This document shows, in pieces, positions 1 through 7,476 of a stretch of DNA of 11,038 bases. A model generated the notes under the pieces. The model searched no databases. It was not told the DNA's origin and was given only the letters and a program-made list of their open reading frames with translations. The translations under genes and the position numbers were made by a program. This DNA comes from Desulfuromonadaceae bacterium (GTDB lineage: Bacteria > Desulfobacterota > Desulfuromonadia > Desulfuromonadales > Desulfuromonadaceae): contig JAMOOS010000173.1 of assembly GCA_027065245.1 (NCBI GenBank), forward strand, positions 1-11,038, read 5' to 3'. Within the stretch, counting starts at the first letter, position 1; the number at the start of each line of letters is the position of its first letter.

Positions 1-689
1 ATTTTATGAACAACGCCGAAAAGGTGGAGATTGAACCGGAACAGGTGACCGCCGTTGGTGTCGAGCAGATTGTCTACCATGTGGGGCGCAAGGAGAAACT
101 GCCCCTGCTCATGTGGCTGCTCAACGAGCGGATGGCCGATGGCAAGGTGATGCTGTTTGCCAATACCAAGCGCGAAACCGAATACGTTACCAAAGTGCTG
201 CAGGCCAACGACTACAAGGCGGCCCAGATTTCCGGCGACATCTCCCAGAGCAAGCGGATGCGGATTCTGCAGGAGTTCAAGGACGGCAAGGTGCATATCC
301 TTGTGGCCACCGATGTCGCCTCGCGCGGTATTCACGTCGATGATGTTACCCATGTGGTCAACTACGATGTGCCGGAAGATATGGAGGACTACGTCCATCG
401 CATCGGTCGCACCGCCCGCGCCGGAGCCAGTGGCCTGGCCATTACTATGGCGGATGAGGAACTGGTGTTTCATCTGCCCGCCATCGAAGAATATATCGGC
501 ATGAAGATTCCCAGTGAAATTCCGACCGATGATATGTTTATCTGGCGTTACAAGCGGCCGCAACTGGCCAAAAAAAAGCCGCTGGCACGCAAACCCACTG
601 GCGAGCGTCCGCAACGGCGGCGGCCGCGGCGGCGTAAACCGCGCGGCGGTGGCGACAAACCGCGCGGCGGCAGTAACGCCGGATCATGA
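1..689 (+). CDS. rhlB: ATP-dependent RNA helicase RhlB, C-terminal part (5' end outside window)
   Basis: This is the second RecA-like domain and tail of a DEAD-box RNA helicase, an enzyme that unwinds RNA duplexes with ATP and in many proteobacteria helps RNA decay. The frame is open to the left edge: the codon before the first ATG (position 6) is Phe, and FMNN is internal in RhlB, so that ATG is not the start. Counting from it, LFANTK (residues 50-55, motif IV), ATDVASRG (101-108, motif V) and HRIGRTARAG (131-140, motif VI) are intact. The phrases VEIEPEQVT and LPAIEEYIG match RhlB more than RhlE or DeaD. The last 45 or so residues are a basic Arg/Gly/Pro-rich tail, a usual RNA-binding extension. 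The DEAD box and Q motif lie outside the window. The stop overlaps the next start (ATGA, 686-689), which points to translational coupling. RhlB rather than another DEAD-box subgroup is likely but not certain. Confidence 0.88.
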   Translation, partial: FMNNAEKVEIEPEQVTAVGVEQIVYHVGRKEKLPLLMWLLNERMADGKVMLFANTKRETEYVTKVLQANDYKAAQISGDISQSKRMRILQEFKDGKVHILVATDVASRGIHVDDVTHVVNYDVPEDMEDYVHRIGRTARAGASGLAITMADEELVFHLPAIEEYIGMKIPSEIPTDDMFIWRYKRPQLAKKKPLARKPTGERPQRRRPRRRKPRGGGDKPRGGSNAGS

Positions 690-1354
690 TTTTGCTGCCT
701 AAACTGCGGCAGTGTCGCCGCTGCCCGCGTATTGTCGCTTATATTGAGCAGTTGCCGGCAAAAAAAGGTTACGACCGCAGCGATTATCACAACGCGCCGG
801 TGGCCGGTTTTGGCGACAGCGCGGCGCGGGTGTGGTTGCTGGGGCTGGCGCCCGGCGCCCATGGCGCCAATCGCAGCGGTAGACCGTTTACTGGCGATGG
901 CGCTGGTGATTTCATGTATCCGCTGCTGTACCAGGCCGGATTTAGTAATCAGCCACAGGCCAGCCATAGCGACGATGGTTTGTGTTTGTACGATCTGTAT
1001 ATCAGCAACGCGGTAAAATGTGTGCCGCCGGGCAACAAACCTACGGCGGAGGAATTTGCCAACTGTCTCGCTTTTATGGAGCAGGAATGGCGCTGCCTCA
1101 AGCAGGTGCGGGTGATAATCGCCCTGGGGCGTGATGCCTTTATGAGCGCTCTGCGGATGCTGCGCCGCAATGGCCTGGTGAACAGGCTGGCCGATTATCC
1201 GTTTGGTCACGATGTTTGCTACCCGTTGCCCAACGGCCAGTGGCTGCTGGGCAGCTACCATACCAGCCGTTATAATGTTCAGACCGGGCGTATCGATGCT
1301 GAATCGTTTATGCAGGTGTTGCAACATGCGCAGCGGCTGCGAGAAAACGGTTGA
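686..1354 (+). CDS. Uracil-DNA glycosylase, family 5 (UDGb-like, Fe-S type)
   Basis: This cytoplasmic DNA repair enzyme is expected to remove uracil, and in family 5 also other deaminated bases, to start base excision repair. The 222-residue protein carries the family 5 motif 1 as GLAPGAHGANRSGRPFTGD (residues 53-71); family 5 lacks the catalytic Asp/Asn at the usual place. Motif 3 appears as SYHTSRYN (190-197) with His192; Thr replaces the more common Pro of HPS. Four cysteines at 10, 13, 112 and 127 have the C-x2-C ... C-x14-C spacing of the 4Fe-4S cluster in family 4/5 enzymes. The ATG at 686 overlaps the helicase stop, and the length is normal for the family, so this start is well supported. 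A 64-base gap separates it from trpA. Family 5 is preferred over family 4 because of the A-H-G-x-N-R motif; substrate range is inferred from the family. Confidence 0.88.
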   Translation: MILLPKLRQCRRCPRIVAYIEQLPAKKGYDRSDYHNAPVAGFGDSAARVWLLGLAPGAHGANRSGRPFTGDGAGDFMYPLLYQAGFSNQPQASHSDDGLCLYDLYISNAVKCVPPGNKPTAEEFANCLAFMEQEWRCLKQVRVIIALGRDAFMSALRMLRRNGLVNRLADYPFGHDVCYPLPNGQWLLGSYHTSRYNVQTGRIDAESFMQVLQHAQRLRENG

Positions 1355-1418
1355 AAGGCGCAGCACTGTTGAATTACACTCGCAGGGCGCTGTGGATTGA
1401 TTTTGAGAAAGGGAACAC

Positions 1419-2231
1419 GTGGGGCGGATAGAAGATACATTCGCGCGTCTGGAACGCGCCGGTGAAAAAGGGCTGATACCGTTTATTACCGCTGGCGATC
1501 CCAGCCTGGAGGTGAGCGAGCAGCTTGTCTATGCCATGGCGGAAGCCGGAGCCGATATTATCGAACTGGGGGTGCCGTTTTCCGATCCCATGGCTGACGG
1601 TCCCACCATCCAGGCGGCGTCGGAACGGGCGCTGGCGGCGGGGACGACCCTGCAGGCGGTACTCGACCTGGTGGCGCGGGTGCGTCAGCGTGTCGATATT
1701 CCCATCGTACTGATGGGCTATTACAACCCGGTGTTCAGTTACGGCGTAGACAAATTTGCCGCTGCGGCGGCGCAGGCCGGGGTGGACGCCCTGCTGCTGG
1801 TGGATTTACCCGCCGAAGAGCGTGAGGAGGTGCTGTGCCATTTGCGCCCGCTCGATATCGCCCTTGTTACCCTGCTGGCGCCGACCACGCCGCCAGAGCG
1901 CTGCCGCCGCCTGCTTGCCGACGCGCGGGGGTTTGTCTACTATGTGTCGATGACCGGTGTAACCGGTAGTACCAGGGTAGACGGTGCCGCCATTGCCGCT
2001 CAGGTCGAAGAGGTGCGCCGGATAAGTCCGGTGCCGATTGCCGTTGGCTTCGGTATCACCACCGCAGCGGACGCCGGTGCCATAGCTGCTTTTGCCGACG
2101 CGGTAGTGGTCGGTAGCGCTCTTGTCAATATTATCAATCAGCATGCTGGTTCTCCGTCTTTGTTGGAGGAGGTGCGCGGCTTTATCCGCGAACTTAAACA
2201 GGGAATTCACCATGCCTCAGATCCTGCCTAG
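1419..2231 (+). CDS. trpA: Tryptophan synthase alpha subunit
   Basis: TrpA cleaves indole-3-glycerol phosphate to indole and glyceraldehyde-3-phosphate and channels indole to TrpB in the cytoplasmic alpha2-beta2 complex. The 270-residue protein is a complete TIM barrel of normal length. FITAGDPS (22-29) is followed by ELGVPFSDPMADGP (49-62). The catalytic residues Glu49 and Asp60 fall at the same numbers as in the Salmonella enzyme. MGYYNPV, the flexible-loop segment around VSMTGVTGS and the phosphate-binding GFGI and VVVGSALV strands are all present. The start is GTG at 1419, with AAAGGGA at 1408-1414 as ribosome-binding site; the N-terminus MGRIEDTFARL aligns with known TrpA starts. trpB is not the gene immediately upstream: a DNA glycosylase and a helicase lie there. 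accD follows after 11 bases. Confidence 0.97.
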   Translation: MGRIEDTFARLERAGEKGLIPFITAGDPSLEVSEQLVYAMAEAGADIIELGVPFSDPMADGPTIQAASERALAAGTTLQAVLDLVARVRQRVDIPIVLMGYYNPVFSYGVDKFAAAAAQAGVDALLLVDLPAEEREEVLCHLRPLDIALVTLLAPTTPPERCRRLLADARGFVYYVSMTGVTGSTRVDGAAIAAQVEEVRRISPVPIAVGFGITTAADAGAIAAFADAVVVGSALVNIINQHAGSPSLLEEVRGFIRELKQGIHHASDPA

Positions 2232-2242
2232 CGAGGTAACTC

Positions 2243-3094
2243 ATGTCATGGTTCAGTAAAAAATCGAAAGCGCCGATCTCGGCGGTAGAGACAAAAACAG
2301 TCCAGATTCCGGAAGGGGTGTGGACCAAATGTAAGAACTGCTCCGAAATTATTTATGCCAAGGAGATTCAGCGTAATCTCAATGTCTGCCCCAAGTGTGA
2401 CTACCATTTCCGTATCAGCGCCAGGGAACGGATCGATCTGGTGCTGGACGAAGGCTCTTTTGAGGAGATGGATGCCAACCTGCAGTCGGTGGATTTTCTC
2501 AATTTCAAGGATTCCAAGCAGTACAGTGACCGTATTGAAGTTGCCGTAGCCAAAGCCGGTGGCGGCGATGCCGTGGTATGCGGCACCGGCACCATCGACG
2601 ATCTGCCGGTGGTGGTTTCGGTGTTTGATTTCAGCTTTATGGGCGGCAGCATGGGCTCGGTAGTGGGGGAGAAAATCACCCGCGCCATCGAAAAAGGGCT
2701 GGAAACCAGGGCGCCGGTAATCATCTTCTCCTGTTCCGGCGGGGCGCGGATGCAGGAGAGTATCCTGTCGCTGATGCAGATGGCCAAAACCAGCGCCGCC
2801 CTGGCGCGGCTTAAAAACGCCGGCATTCCGTTCATCTCGGTACTTACCGATCCCACCACCGGCGGCGTGACCGCCAGTTTCGCCATGCTGGGCGATGTCA
2901 ATATGACTGAGCCGCGCGCCCTCATCGGTTTCGCCGGGCCGCGGGTTATCGAACAGACCATCCGCCAGAAACTGCCGGAAGGTTTTCAGCGCTCCGAGTA
3001 CCTGCTCGAACACGGCATGATCGACATGATTGTACGGCGCAAAGAGATGAAACAACGCCTGTCGCAGGTGCTGCGCATGTTCACCAACAGCTAG
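2243..3094 (+). CDS. accD: Acetyl-CoA carboxylase carboxyltransferase subunit beta
   Basis: AccD with AccA forms the carboxyltransferase that moves CO2 from carboxybiotin to acetyl-CoA, giving malonyl-CoA for fatty acid synthesis in the cytoplasm. The 283-residue protein has the N-terminal zinc ribbon with Cys30, Cys33, Cys49 and Cys52 (C-x2-C-x15-C-x2-C). The crotonase-fold core contains SGGARMQES (165-173), the following LSLMQMAKTSAAL helix and TDPTTGGVTASFAMLGD (from about 202), which shape the CoA/biotin site. The ATG at 2243 has GAGG at 2233-2236 as Shine-Dalgarno, and the start MSWFSKK is typical for AccD. It sits 11 bases after trpA and 2 bases before folC, a gene order common in Geobacter-like bacteria. 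Length and all key residues look normal. Confidence 0.97.
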   Translation: MSWFSKKSKAPISAVETKTVQIPEGVWTKCKNCSEIIYAKEIQRNLNVCPKCDYHFRISARERIDLVLDEGSFEEMDANLQSVDFLNFKDSKQYSDRIEVAVAKAGGGDAVVCGTGTIDDLPVVVSVFDFSFMGGSMGSVVGEKITRAIEKGLETRAPVIIFSCSGGARMQESILSLMQMAKTSAALARLKNAGIPFISVLTDPTTGGVTASFAMLGDVNMTEPRALIGFAGPRVIEQTIRQKLPEGFQRSEYLLEHGMIDMIVRRKEMKQRLSQVLRMFTNS

Positions 3095-3096
3095 AT

Positions 3097-4353
3097 ATGG
3101 CGGGCAGCGGCGTTCTCGATTATCTCTACAGCCTGCAGAAGTTCGGCGTCAAGCTGGGGCTGGATAATATTCGTGCGTTGCTGGCTGCTGTGGATGATCC
3201 GCAGCGGCGTTACCCGATTATCCATGTGGCCGGTACCAACGGCAAGGGTTCGGTGTGCGCTTTTCTGGCGGCGGTGTTGCGCGAGTGTGGTTATTGCACC
3301 GGCGTGTACACTTCACCTCATTTGCACCGTTTCAATGAGCGGATATGTGTCGATAACCACCAGATCAGCGATGATGAACTGGAAGAAATGGTAACGCTCT
3401 TGCGTGATAGCTGCCCGGCTGTACCCGCCACTTTTTTCGAGTTTACCACCGCGCTGGCTTTATGGTATTTCGCCCGTCGGCAGGTTGATATCGCTGTGGT
3501 GGAAACTGGTATGGGCGGACGGCTTGATGCGACCAATGTCGTCGAGCCGGTGGTAACGGTTATTACACCGGTAGACTACGATCATTCTGCCTACTTAGGT
3601 AACAGTATTGCCGCCATAGCGGCAGAAAAAGGCGGCATTATCAAGGCTGCAGTGCCGGTGGTGCTGGCTAAGCAGCCGGACGAAGCCCAGGCTGTGCTTG
3701 AGGGTATTGCCGCAGAGCGCGGCAGCCGTGTGTTCAGCTACGGGCGCGACTATTCACTGCGGCCCACCGGTGACGACAGTGTAGATGTGAATATTGCCGG
3801 ACAGCAGTGGACTCGTCTGCGGCCATCACTCATTGGCGCACATCAGCAGCAAAATATGGCCACGGCGCTGATGGCTCTTTATTGCCTTGCCCCCGAGAGT
3901 TTCTCGCTGCCGCGGCGTGCGGTGTGCGCCGGGGTGAGAAAGGCGCAATGGCCGGGACGCCTGCAATGGTCGTGTTGTCGCGGTGTGCCGATTTTACTCG
4001 ACGGTGCCCACAATGCTGCCGGAGCCGGGGCCCTGGCGGCGTATCTCGCTATTAAACGGCGTCGTACCCATCTGGTATGCGGTTTCAAGCGCGATAAAGA
4101 TGTGGCGTCAATTGTGCGGCACCTGATGCCGTTTACAGCTATGGCGTACGCCGTGGAACCGCCGGTGGAAGATGCGTGTCCGCGCCATGATGTGGTTGTG
4201 GCAGTGCAGGCGGAGGGGGGCAGCGCCCGCAGTTTCGATTCTGTGTCGGCGGCGCTGGACAGTGCTTTGGCCGCTGCCGCCGGAGATGAAATGGTTGTTG
4301 TGGCCGGATCGCTGTTTCTGGTGGCGGCGGCGAGTGAATACCTGGCTCTTTAA
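3097..4353 (+). CDS. folC: Bifunctional folylpolyglutamate synthase / dihydrofolate synthase
   Basis: FolC adds glutamate to dihydropteroate and to folates with ATP, a cytoplasmic Mur-ligase-type reaction. The 418-residue protein shows HVAGTNGKGSV with the ATP-binding P-loop at residues 46-52, YTSPHL shortly after, the E-T-G-x-G-G-R-L-D motif at 136-144, DYDH at 160-163 and DGAHN at 302-306, which joins the central domain to the C-terminal domain. The length is normal. The ATG lies 2 bases after the accD stop and I see no good Shine-Dalgarno before it, so translation is probably coupled to accD. lptD follows after 14 bases. In bacteria that also encode a separate dihydrofolate synthase it may act only as FPGS; the window cannot decide this. 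Confidence 0.95.
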   Translation: MAGSGVLDYLYSLQKFGVKLGLDNIRALLAAVDDPQRRYPIIHVAGTNGKGSVCAFLAAVLRECGYCTGVYTSPHLHRFNERICVDNHQISDDELEEMVTLLRDSCPAVPATFFEFTTALALWYFARRQVDIAVVETGMGGRLDATNVVEPVVTVITPVDYDHSAYLGNSIAAIAAEKGGIIKAAVPVVLAKQPDEAQAVLEGIAAERGSRVFSYGRDYSLRPTGDDSVDVNIAGQQWTRLRPSLIGAHQQQNMATALMALYCLAPESFSLPRRAVCAGVRKAQWPGRLQWSCCRGVPILLDGAHNAAGAGALAAYLAIKRRRTHLVCGFKRDKDVASIVRHLMPFTAMAYAVEPPVEDACPRHDVVVAVQAEGGSARSFDSVSAALDSALAAAAGDEMVVVAGSLFLVAAASEYLAL

Positions 4354-4367
4354 CTGGATGGATTGAT

Positions 4368-6467
4368 ATGATTATAGTCAAGCGGCTGGTGTTGCCGTGT
4401 GTGCTGATGTGCCTGTTGGTTGCGCCTGCCGCGTCTGCTGCCGGGTCTGGCAGCACCGATAAGACTCCGGTGGCTATACAGGCCGATAATCTGCATTACG
4501 ATAAAAATAACAGCACCTATTCTGCCAGTGGCGATGTTGAGATTGTGCGTGAGGACACCACCCTGCATGCCCGTCAGGTCGATTACAACACGGCCAGCGG
4601 TAACGTCAAAGCCGAGGGGGATGTGGTATTGCGCGACAGTGATGGTACCCTCACCGGCACTGCCATGGATGTCGATATCCGTGACAACACCGGCGTTGCC
4701 ACGGCGGCGCGCGGCTTTTGGAGTCAGGGCAATTTTCATCTCACCGGCGATAAAATAGAACGCTTAAGTGAAGTTGATTACCGGGTGGAGAATGGCACCT
4801 TTACCACCTGCGATGGTGATATCCCGTCGTGGAAGTTCGCTGCCAGCGAGTTGGATGTTACTCTGGGCGGCTACGCCCGTGCCAAACATGTACGCTTTTA
4901 CATCCACGATATTCCAGTGCTGTATTTTCCCTATATCGCCTATCCGGTTAAAAGCGGGCGCGAGTCCGGTTTTCTTTTGCCCATGGCTGGATATTCCAGC
5001 AAGCGCGGCGGCCAGTTGTCACTGGCCTACTATCAGGTTATCGCCCGCAATCAGGACGCCACCGTTTACCTCGATTACTTCTCCAAAATGGGTATCGGTA
5101 GCGGTCTTGATTATCGCTACGTGTTTGGTGATAACAACTACGGCAGCGCCAACATTTACTATATCTCCGATCATGGTCTGTCCAGCTTTGACGATGATGT
5201 TGACGACAGCTATGCATTTAGCTGGAATCACAGCGGTACCCTGCCGGGCCAGGTGCGCCTAGTTGCCGATGTGGAGTATGTAAGTGAAAAGGACTATTTT
5301 TCCGATTTTGGCAAAACGGCAGCAGAGTATAATAAGGATGAGGTGGAATCCAATGTGATTCTAAGCCGCCAGTTTGGCAATTGGACTGCCACCGGTTTGT
5401 GTAAATATACCAAAGATCTTGACGACGATGCCGATAACGATATTACCCTGCAGCGTTTACCTGAAGTGCAGATCGATTACAGCCGCAGCCGACTGTACGA
5501 TACCCCACTGTATGTAAAGTTTGATTCAGATGGCACCTATTTCTGGCGTCGCCAGGGTGTGAAGGGCAGCCGTATTGCCGTGCGTCCGGCGTTGACCAGT
5601 TTTTTTCATCTGGGCGATGTGCTGAACATTCAGCCGGAGATCGGCTACAGCGAGCGCATCTACTCCACCAATGATGCCGGACCCGGTTTTGAACACGTGG
5701 GGTTTTTCGATTTTTCCGCCCGGATTTCCACCCGTTTTACCAAAGTGTTTGACCTCGGTGGCGATAGTGGTTTGACCAGAATCAGGCACAGTTTTGAGCC
5801 GGAGGTAACCTACTATTATCTGCCCAACAAAAATCAGGATCGTCTGCCTTATTTTGACGATGCCGATCGGATAGCCAACCAAAACCGGGTGGTGTACGCC
5901 GTTGTCAACCGTTTTATCGGCCGTTATGACAGCGAGGGACAACGTCCCCGCTATCGTGAACTGGCTTACTGGCGGTTGTCGCAGAGTTACGATATCTGGC
6001 TGAGCCGTCATGACCGTGCCGATACGCGTCATCTGGAGCGTTTTTCAAATATCCGCAACGAACTGCTGCTGCGACCGACAAAGTTGTGGGACTGGGATAT
6101 TGATTTTCTCTATAATCCAAACCATAACTGTTTTGACAAGTTTGCCGCCGAGACCGGGGCCACCTACAGTGGTGATGTTGGTTTCAGTGCCGGTTATCAC
6201 TACTATCGCGACGATTCGGAATATCTTTCTTCCAGCGTCAATATCGACTGGTTGAAACCGGTATACGCCAGGTATGAATATCGCTACGATCTATCAGAAA
6301 ATAAGCGTCAGGAAAATCTTCTTCGGCTGGAGTATCGCGCGCAGTGCTGGAGTTTGTTCCTGAGTTATCGCGACCGTATCGACGACGACGAATTTATGCT
6401 AACATTCACCCTTGGTAATCTGGCTCACTTTGCCTATGACGGTACCCGGGTAAAAACCGATTATTAG
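4368..6467 (+). CDS. lptD: LPS-assembly outer membrane protein LptD (OstA/Imp)
   Basis: LptD is the outer-membrane beta-barrel that, with lipoprotein LptE, puts lipopolysaccharide into the outer leaflet. The 699-residue protein starts with a signal peptide (Lys5-Arg6, hydrophobic core to about 22, likely cut near Ala24). Residues about 35-130 form the periplasmic OstA/LptA-like beta-jellyroll, with repeated short strands ending in G-D-V. The region around TFTTCDGD (144-151) to FYIHDIPVLYFPY (177-189) is a hallmark of LptD, and the rest is Tyr- and Asp-rich alternating sequence of a barrel, ending in charged-aromatic strands. Mature cysteines are at 148, 345, 588 and 660; the arrangement differs from E. 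coli, which has one before the OstA domain and an adjacent pair near the C-terminus. The ATG is preceded by GGATGG at 4356-4361. The TAG stop lies exactly at the left end of a palindromic element. Confidence 0.93.
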   Translation: MIIVKRLVLPCVLMCLLVAPAASAAGSGSTDKTPVAIQADNLHYDKNNSTYSASGDVEIVREDTTLHARQVDYNTASGNVKAEGDVVLRDSDGTLTGTAMDVDIRDNTGVATAARGFWSQGNFHLTGDKIERLSEVDYRVENGTFTTCDGDIPSWKFAASELDVTLGGYARAKHVRFYIHDIPVLYFPYIAYPVKSGRESGFLLPMAGYSSKRGGQLSLAYYQVIARNQDATVYLDYFSKMGIGSGLDYRYVFGDNNYGSANIYYISDHGLSSFDDDVDDSYAFSWNHSGTLPGQVRLVADVEYVSEKDYFSDFGKTAAEYNKDEVESNVILSRQFGNWTATGLCKYTKDLDDDADNDITLQRLPEVQIDYSRSRLYDTPLYVKFDSDGTYFWRRQGVKGSRIAVRPALTSFFHLGDVLNIQPEIGYSERIYSTNDAGPGFEHVGFFDFSARISTRFTKVFDLGGDSGLTRIRHSFEPEVTYYYLPNKNQDRLPYFDDADRIANQNRVVYAVVNRFIGRYDSEGQRPRYRELAYWRLSQSYDIWLSRHDRADTRHLERFSNIRNELLLRPTKLWDWDIDFLYNPNHNCFDKFAAETGATYSGDVGFSAGYHYYRDDSEYLSSSVNIDWLKPVYARYEYRYDLSENKRQENLLRLEYRAQCWSLFLSYRDRIDDDEFMLTFTLGNLAHFAYDGTRVKTDY

Positions 6468-6631
6468 GAGCCTGTCGGGCTTTGCGGATCGAAGCGAAAA
6501 ATCGACTGGTCGAGGACAGATTTTCGCTCGTTTGAAGGCTAATAGCCGTAGCTATTGGTCGAAAAGGAGCGGAAATATGCGCCGGCCAGGCGGTTTTGCA
6601 GCCGATGCATGGAAAGTCCGACAAGCTCCTA
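6465..6631. repeat. 167-bp palindromic MITE-like element with TA target duplication
   Basis: The left end TAGGAGCCTGTCGGGCTTT (6465-6483) and the reverse complement of the right end (6613-6631) agree at 17 of 19 positions. The match continues imperfectly inward through a GAAAAATCGACTGGTCG-like block and an ATTTTCGCTC/GAGCGGAAAT block to a central hairpin AATAGC-CGTA-GCTATT (6541-6556) at the exact midpoint. Both ends are flanked by TA, the target duplicated by Tc1/mariner-IS630 transposons. I see no reading frame of its own. Such a non-autonomous, fully palindromic element fits a MITE; a REP/BIME-like repeat is the alternative. As RNA it would fold into one long hairpin between lptD and the PilZ gene and could affect processing or termination. 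Mobility is inferred. Confidence 0.75.
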
Positions 6632-6638
6632 GCGCCGT

Positions 6639-6643
6639 GGAGG
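6639..6643 (+). promoter_or_regulatory. Shine-Dalgarno GGAGG of the PilZ gene
   Basis: GGAGG lies 4 bases before the ATG at 6648 and fixes this start. It is just outside the palindromic element, so it would also have served the gene before the element arrived, when the lptD stop would have been 15 bases upstream of this ATG. Confidence 0.7.
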
Positions 6644-6647
6644 TGCC

Positions 6648-7346
6648 ATGCCCAACGTACTGCTTTATGTCCATCCCGGTCCGCAGGAGAAAATATATCG
6701 CGAAGTGCTGACGGCGCTGGGGGTAACCTGCGACGTTGTGCACTCGTTTGACGAATATTTTGCCACCGCTACCGGCAACAAGTACAGCGGACTGCTGCTG
6801 GATATTGTCAGCAGCATCCGTGCGTCGCTTGATGATCGCGAAGTGATAAAAAATCTGTTTGAAGTCTATCCTTCATTGCGGTTGCGTTACGATCCTGCCA
6901 GCGGAGATATCCGCACCCTGATGACCGGTGCCGGCAGCGGGCAGAAGGTTACCATTGAGCAATTTATTTCCACTTATTGCGCTAGCTTCCCTGCGCGTGG
7001 CCTGCGGCTGCATAAACGTAAAGATATTCATTGCAACGTACTATATTCCTCATACGGCGATATGCCCGATGAGGAGTGCAGCCGCTCCGTTACTATCAAT
7101 CTATCCAGCGGTGGTTGTTTTATCTATGCCAGTCAGCGCATAGCGACAGGTACGTGCCTGTGGTTGAGTTTTGTAGAACTGATGGATAATTCGCCGATTT
7201 ACGCGCGGGTGCGCTGGTGTCGTGAGTGGGGGCGCTCAATGAATATTCCCGGTATCGGTCTGGAATTTATTGAGATTGACCCCAGCCAGCGTGACGAGAT
7301 TGTCACCATGGTGGAAGGTGGCGTTGGCGATGAGCTGTTAGAGTAA
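6648..7346 (+). CDS. PilZ domain protein with receiver-like N-terminal region
   Basis: The protein is a likely cytoplasmic c-di-GMP effector of 232 residues. The C-terminal half (about 117-225) carries both PilZ ligand motifs: RxxxR as RLHKR (120-124) and (D/N)xSxxG as NLSSGG (151-156), followed by the beta-barrel pattern ending in VRWCREW and GIGLEFIEI. The first 100 residues start VLLYVHPGP, then alternate strand and helix with LLLDIVSS around Asp52, which resembles a degenerate response-regulator receiver or a related Rossmann-like fold; I cannot confirm phosphorylation residues. No signal peptide or membrane segment is seen. It follows lptD on the same strand, separated only by the palindromic element, so a link with envelope or surface-polysaccharide control is possible but inferred. 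Partners are unknown. Confidence 0.85.
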   Translation: MPNVLLYVHPGPQEKIYREVLTALGVTCDVVHSFDEYFATATGNKYSGLLLDIVSSIRASLDDREVIKNLFEVYPSLRLRYDPASGDIRTLMTGAGSGQKVTIEQFISTYCASFPARGLRLHKRKDIHCNVLYSSYGDMPDEECSRSVTINLSSGGCFIYASQRIATGTCLWLSFVELMDNSPIYARVRWCREWGRSMNIPGIGLEFIEIDPSQRDEIVTMVEGGVGDELLE

Positions 7347-7395
7347 GTAACAGCGGCACAAACGTGGTGGTGACGTCAAAGATAAAATTTGCCGT

Positions 7396-7425
7396 CTGAC
7401 CATGGCGCATATTAACGCATATACT
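7396..7425 (+). promoter_or_regulatory. Candidate sigma-70 promoter of the toxin-antitoxin pair
   Basis: TATACT at 7420-7425 matches the -10 consensus at 5 of 6 bases, and CTGACC at 7396-7401 matches the -35 at 4 of 6 with an 18-base spacer. It lies in the 121-base gap after the PilZ gene and would start transcription near 7432, just upstream of the toxin. This is a consensus match only. Confidence 0.35.
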
Positions 7426-7463
7426 CAAAGATAGGAGACAACTAGCCTGAGACATGGGGCTGT

Positions 7464-7476
7464 TGACATGTTGTCA
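7464..7476. promoter_or_regulatory. Short palindrome, candidate antitoxin operator
   Basis: TGACA-TGT-TGTCA is a perfect 5-base inverted repeat with a 3-base spacer at the toxin start region. Toxin-antitoxin operons are commonly autoregulated by the antitoxin binding such repeats near the promoter. If translation begins at ATG 7492 the palindrome lies in the leader; if at 7468 it overlaps the first codons. Binding is inferred. Confidence 0.3.

Noticed and set aside
548..1366. Long minus-strand frame opposite the glycosylase gene
   Set aside because: It is the shadow of the coding plus strand, with no domain and low-complexity Arg/Gln runs.
2246..3055. Long minus-strand frame opposite accD
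   Set aside because: Antisense of a clear AccD coding region; no recognisable protein family.
6466..6631. Palindromic element as a simple intrinsic terminator of lptD
   Set aside because: It is far too long, has no terminal T-run, and carries TA-flanked transposon-like ends; it might still affect transcription.
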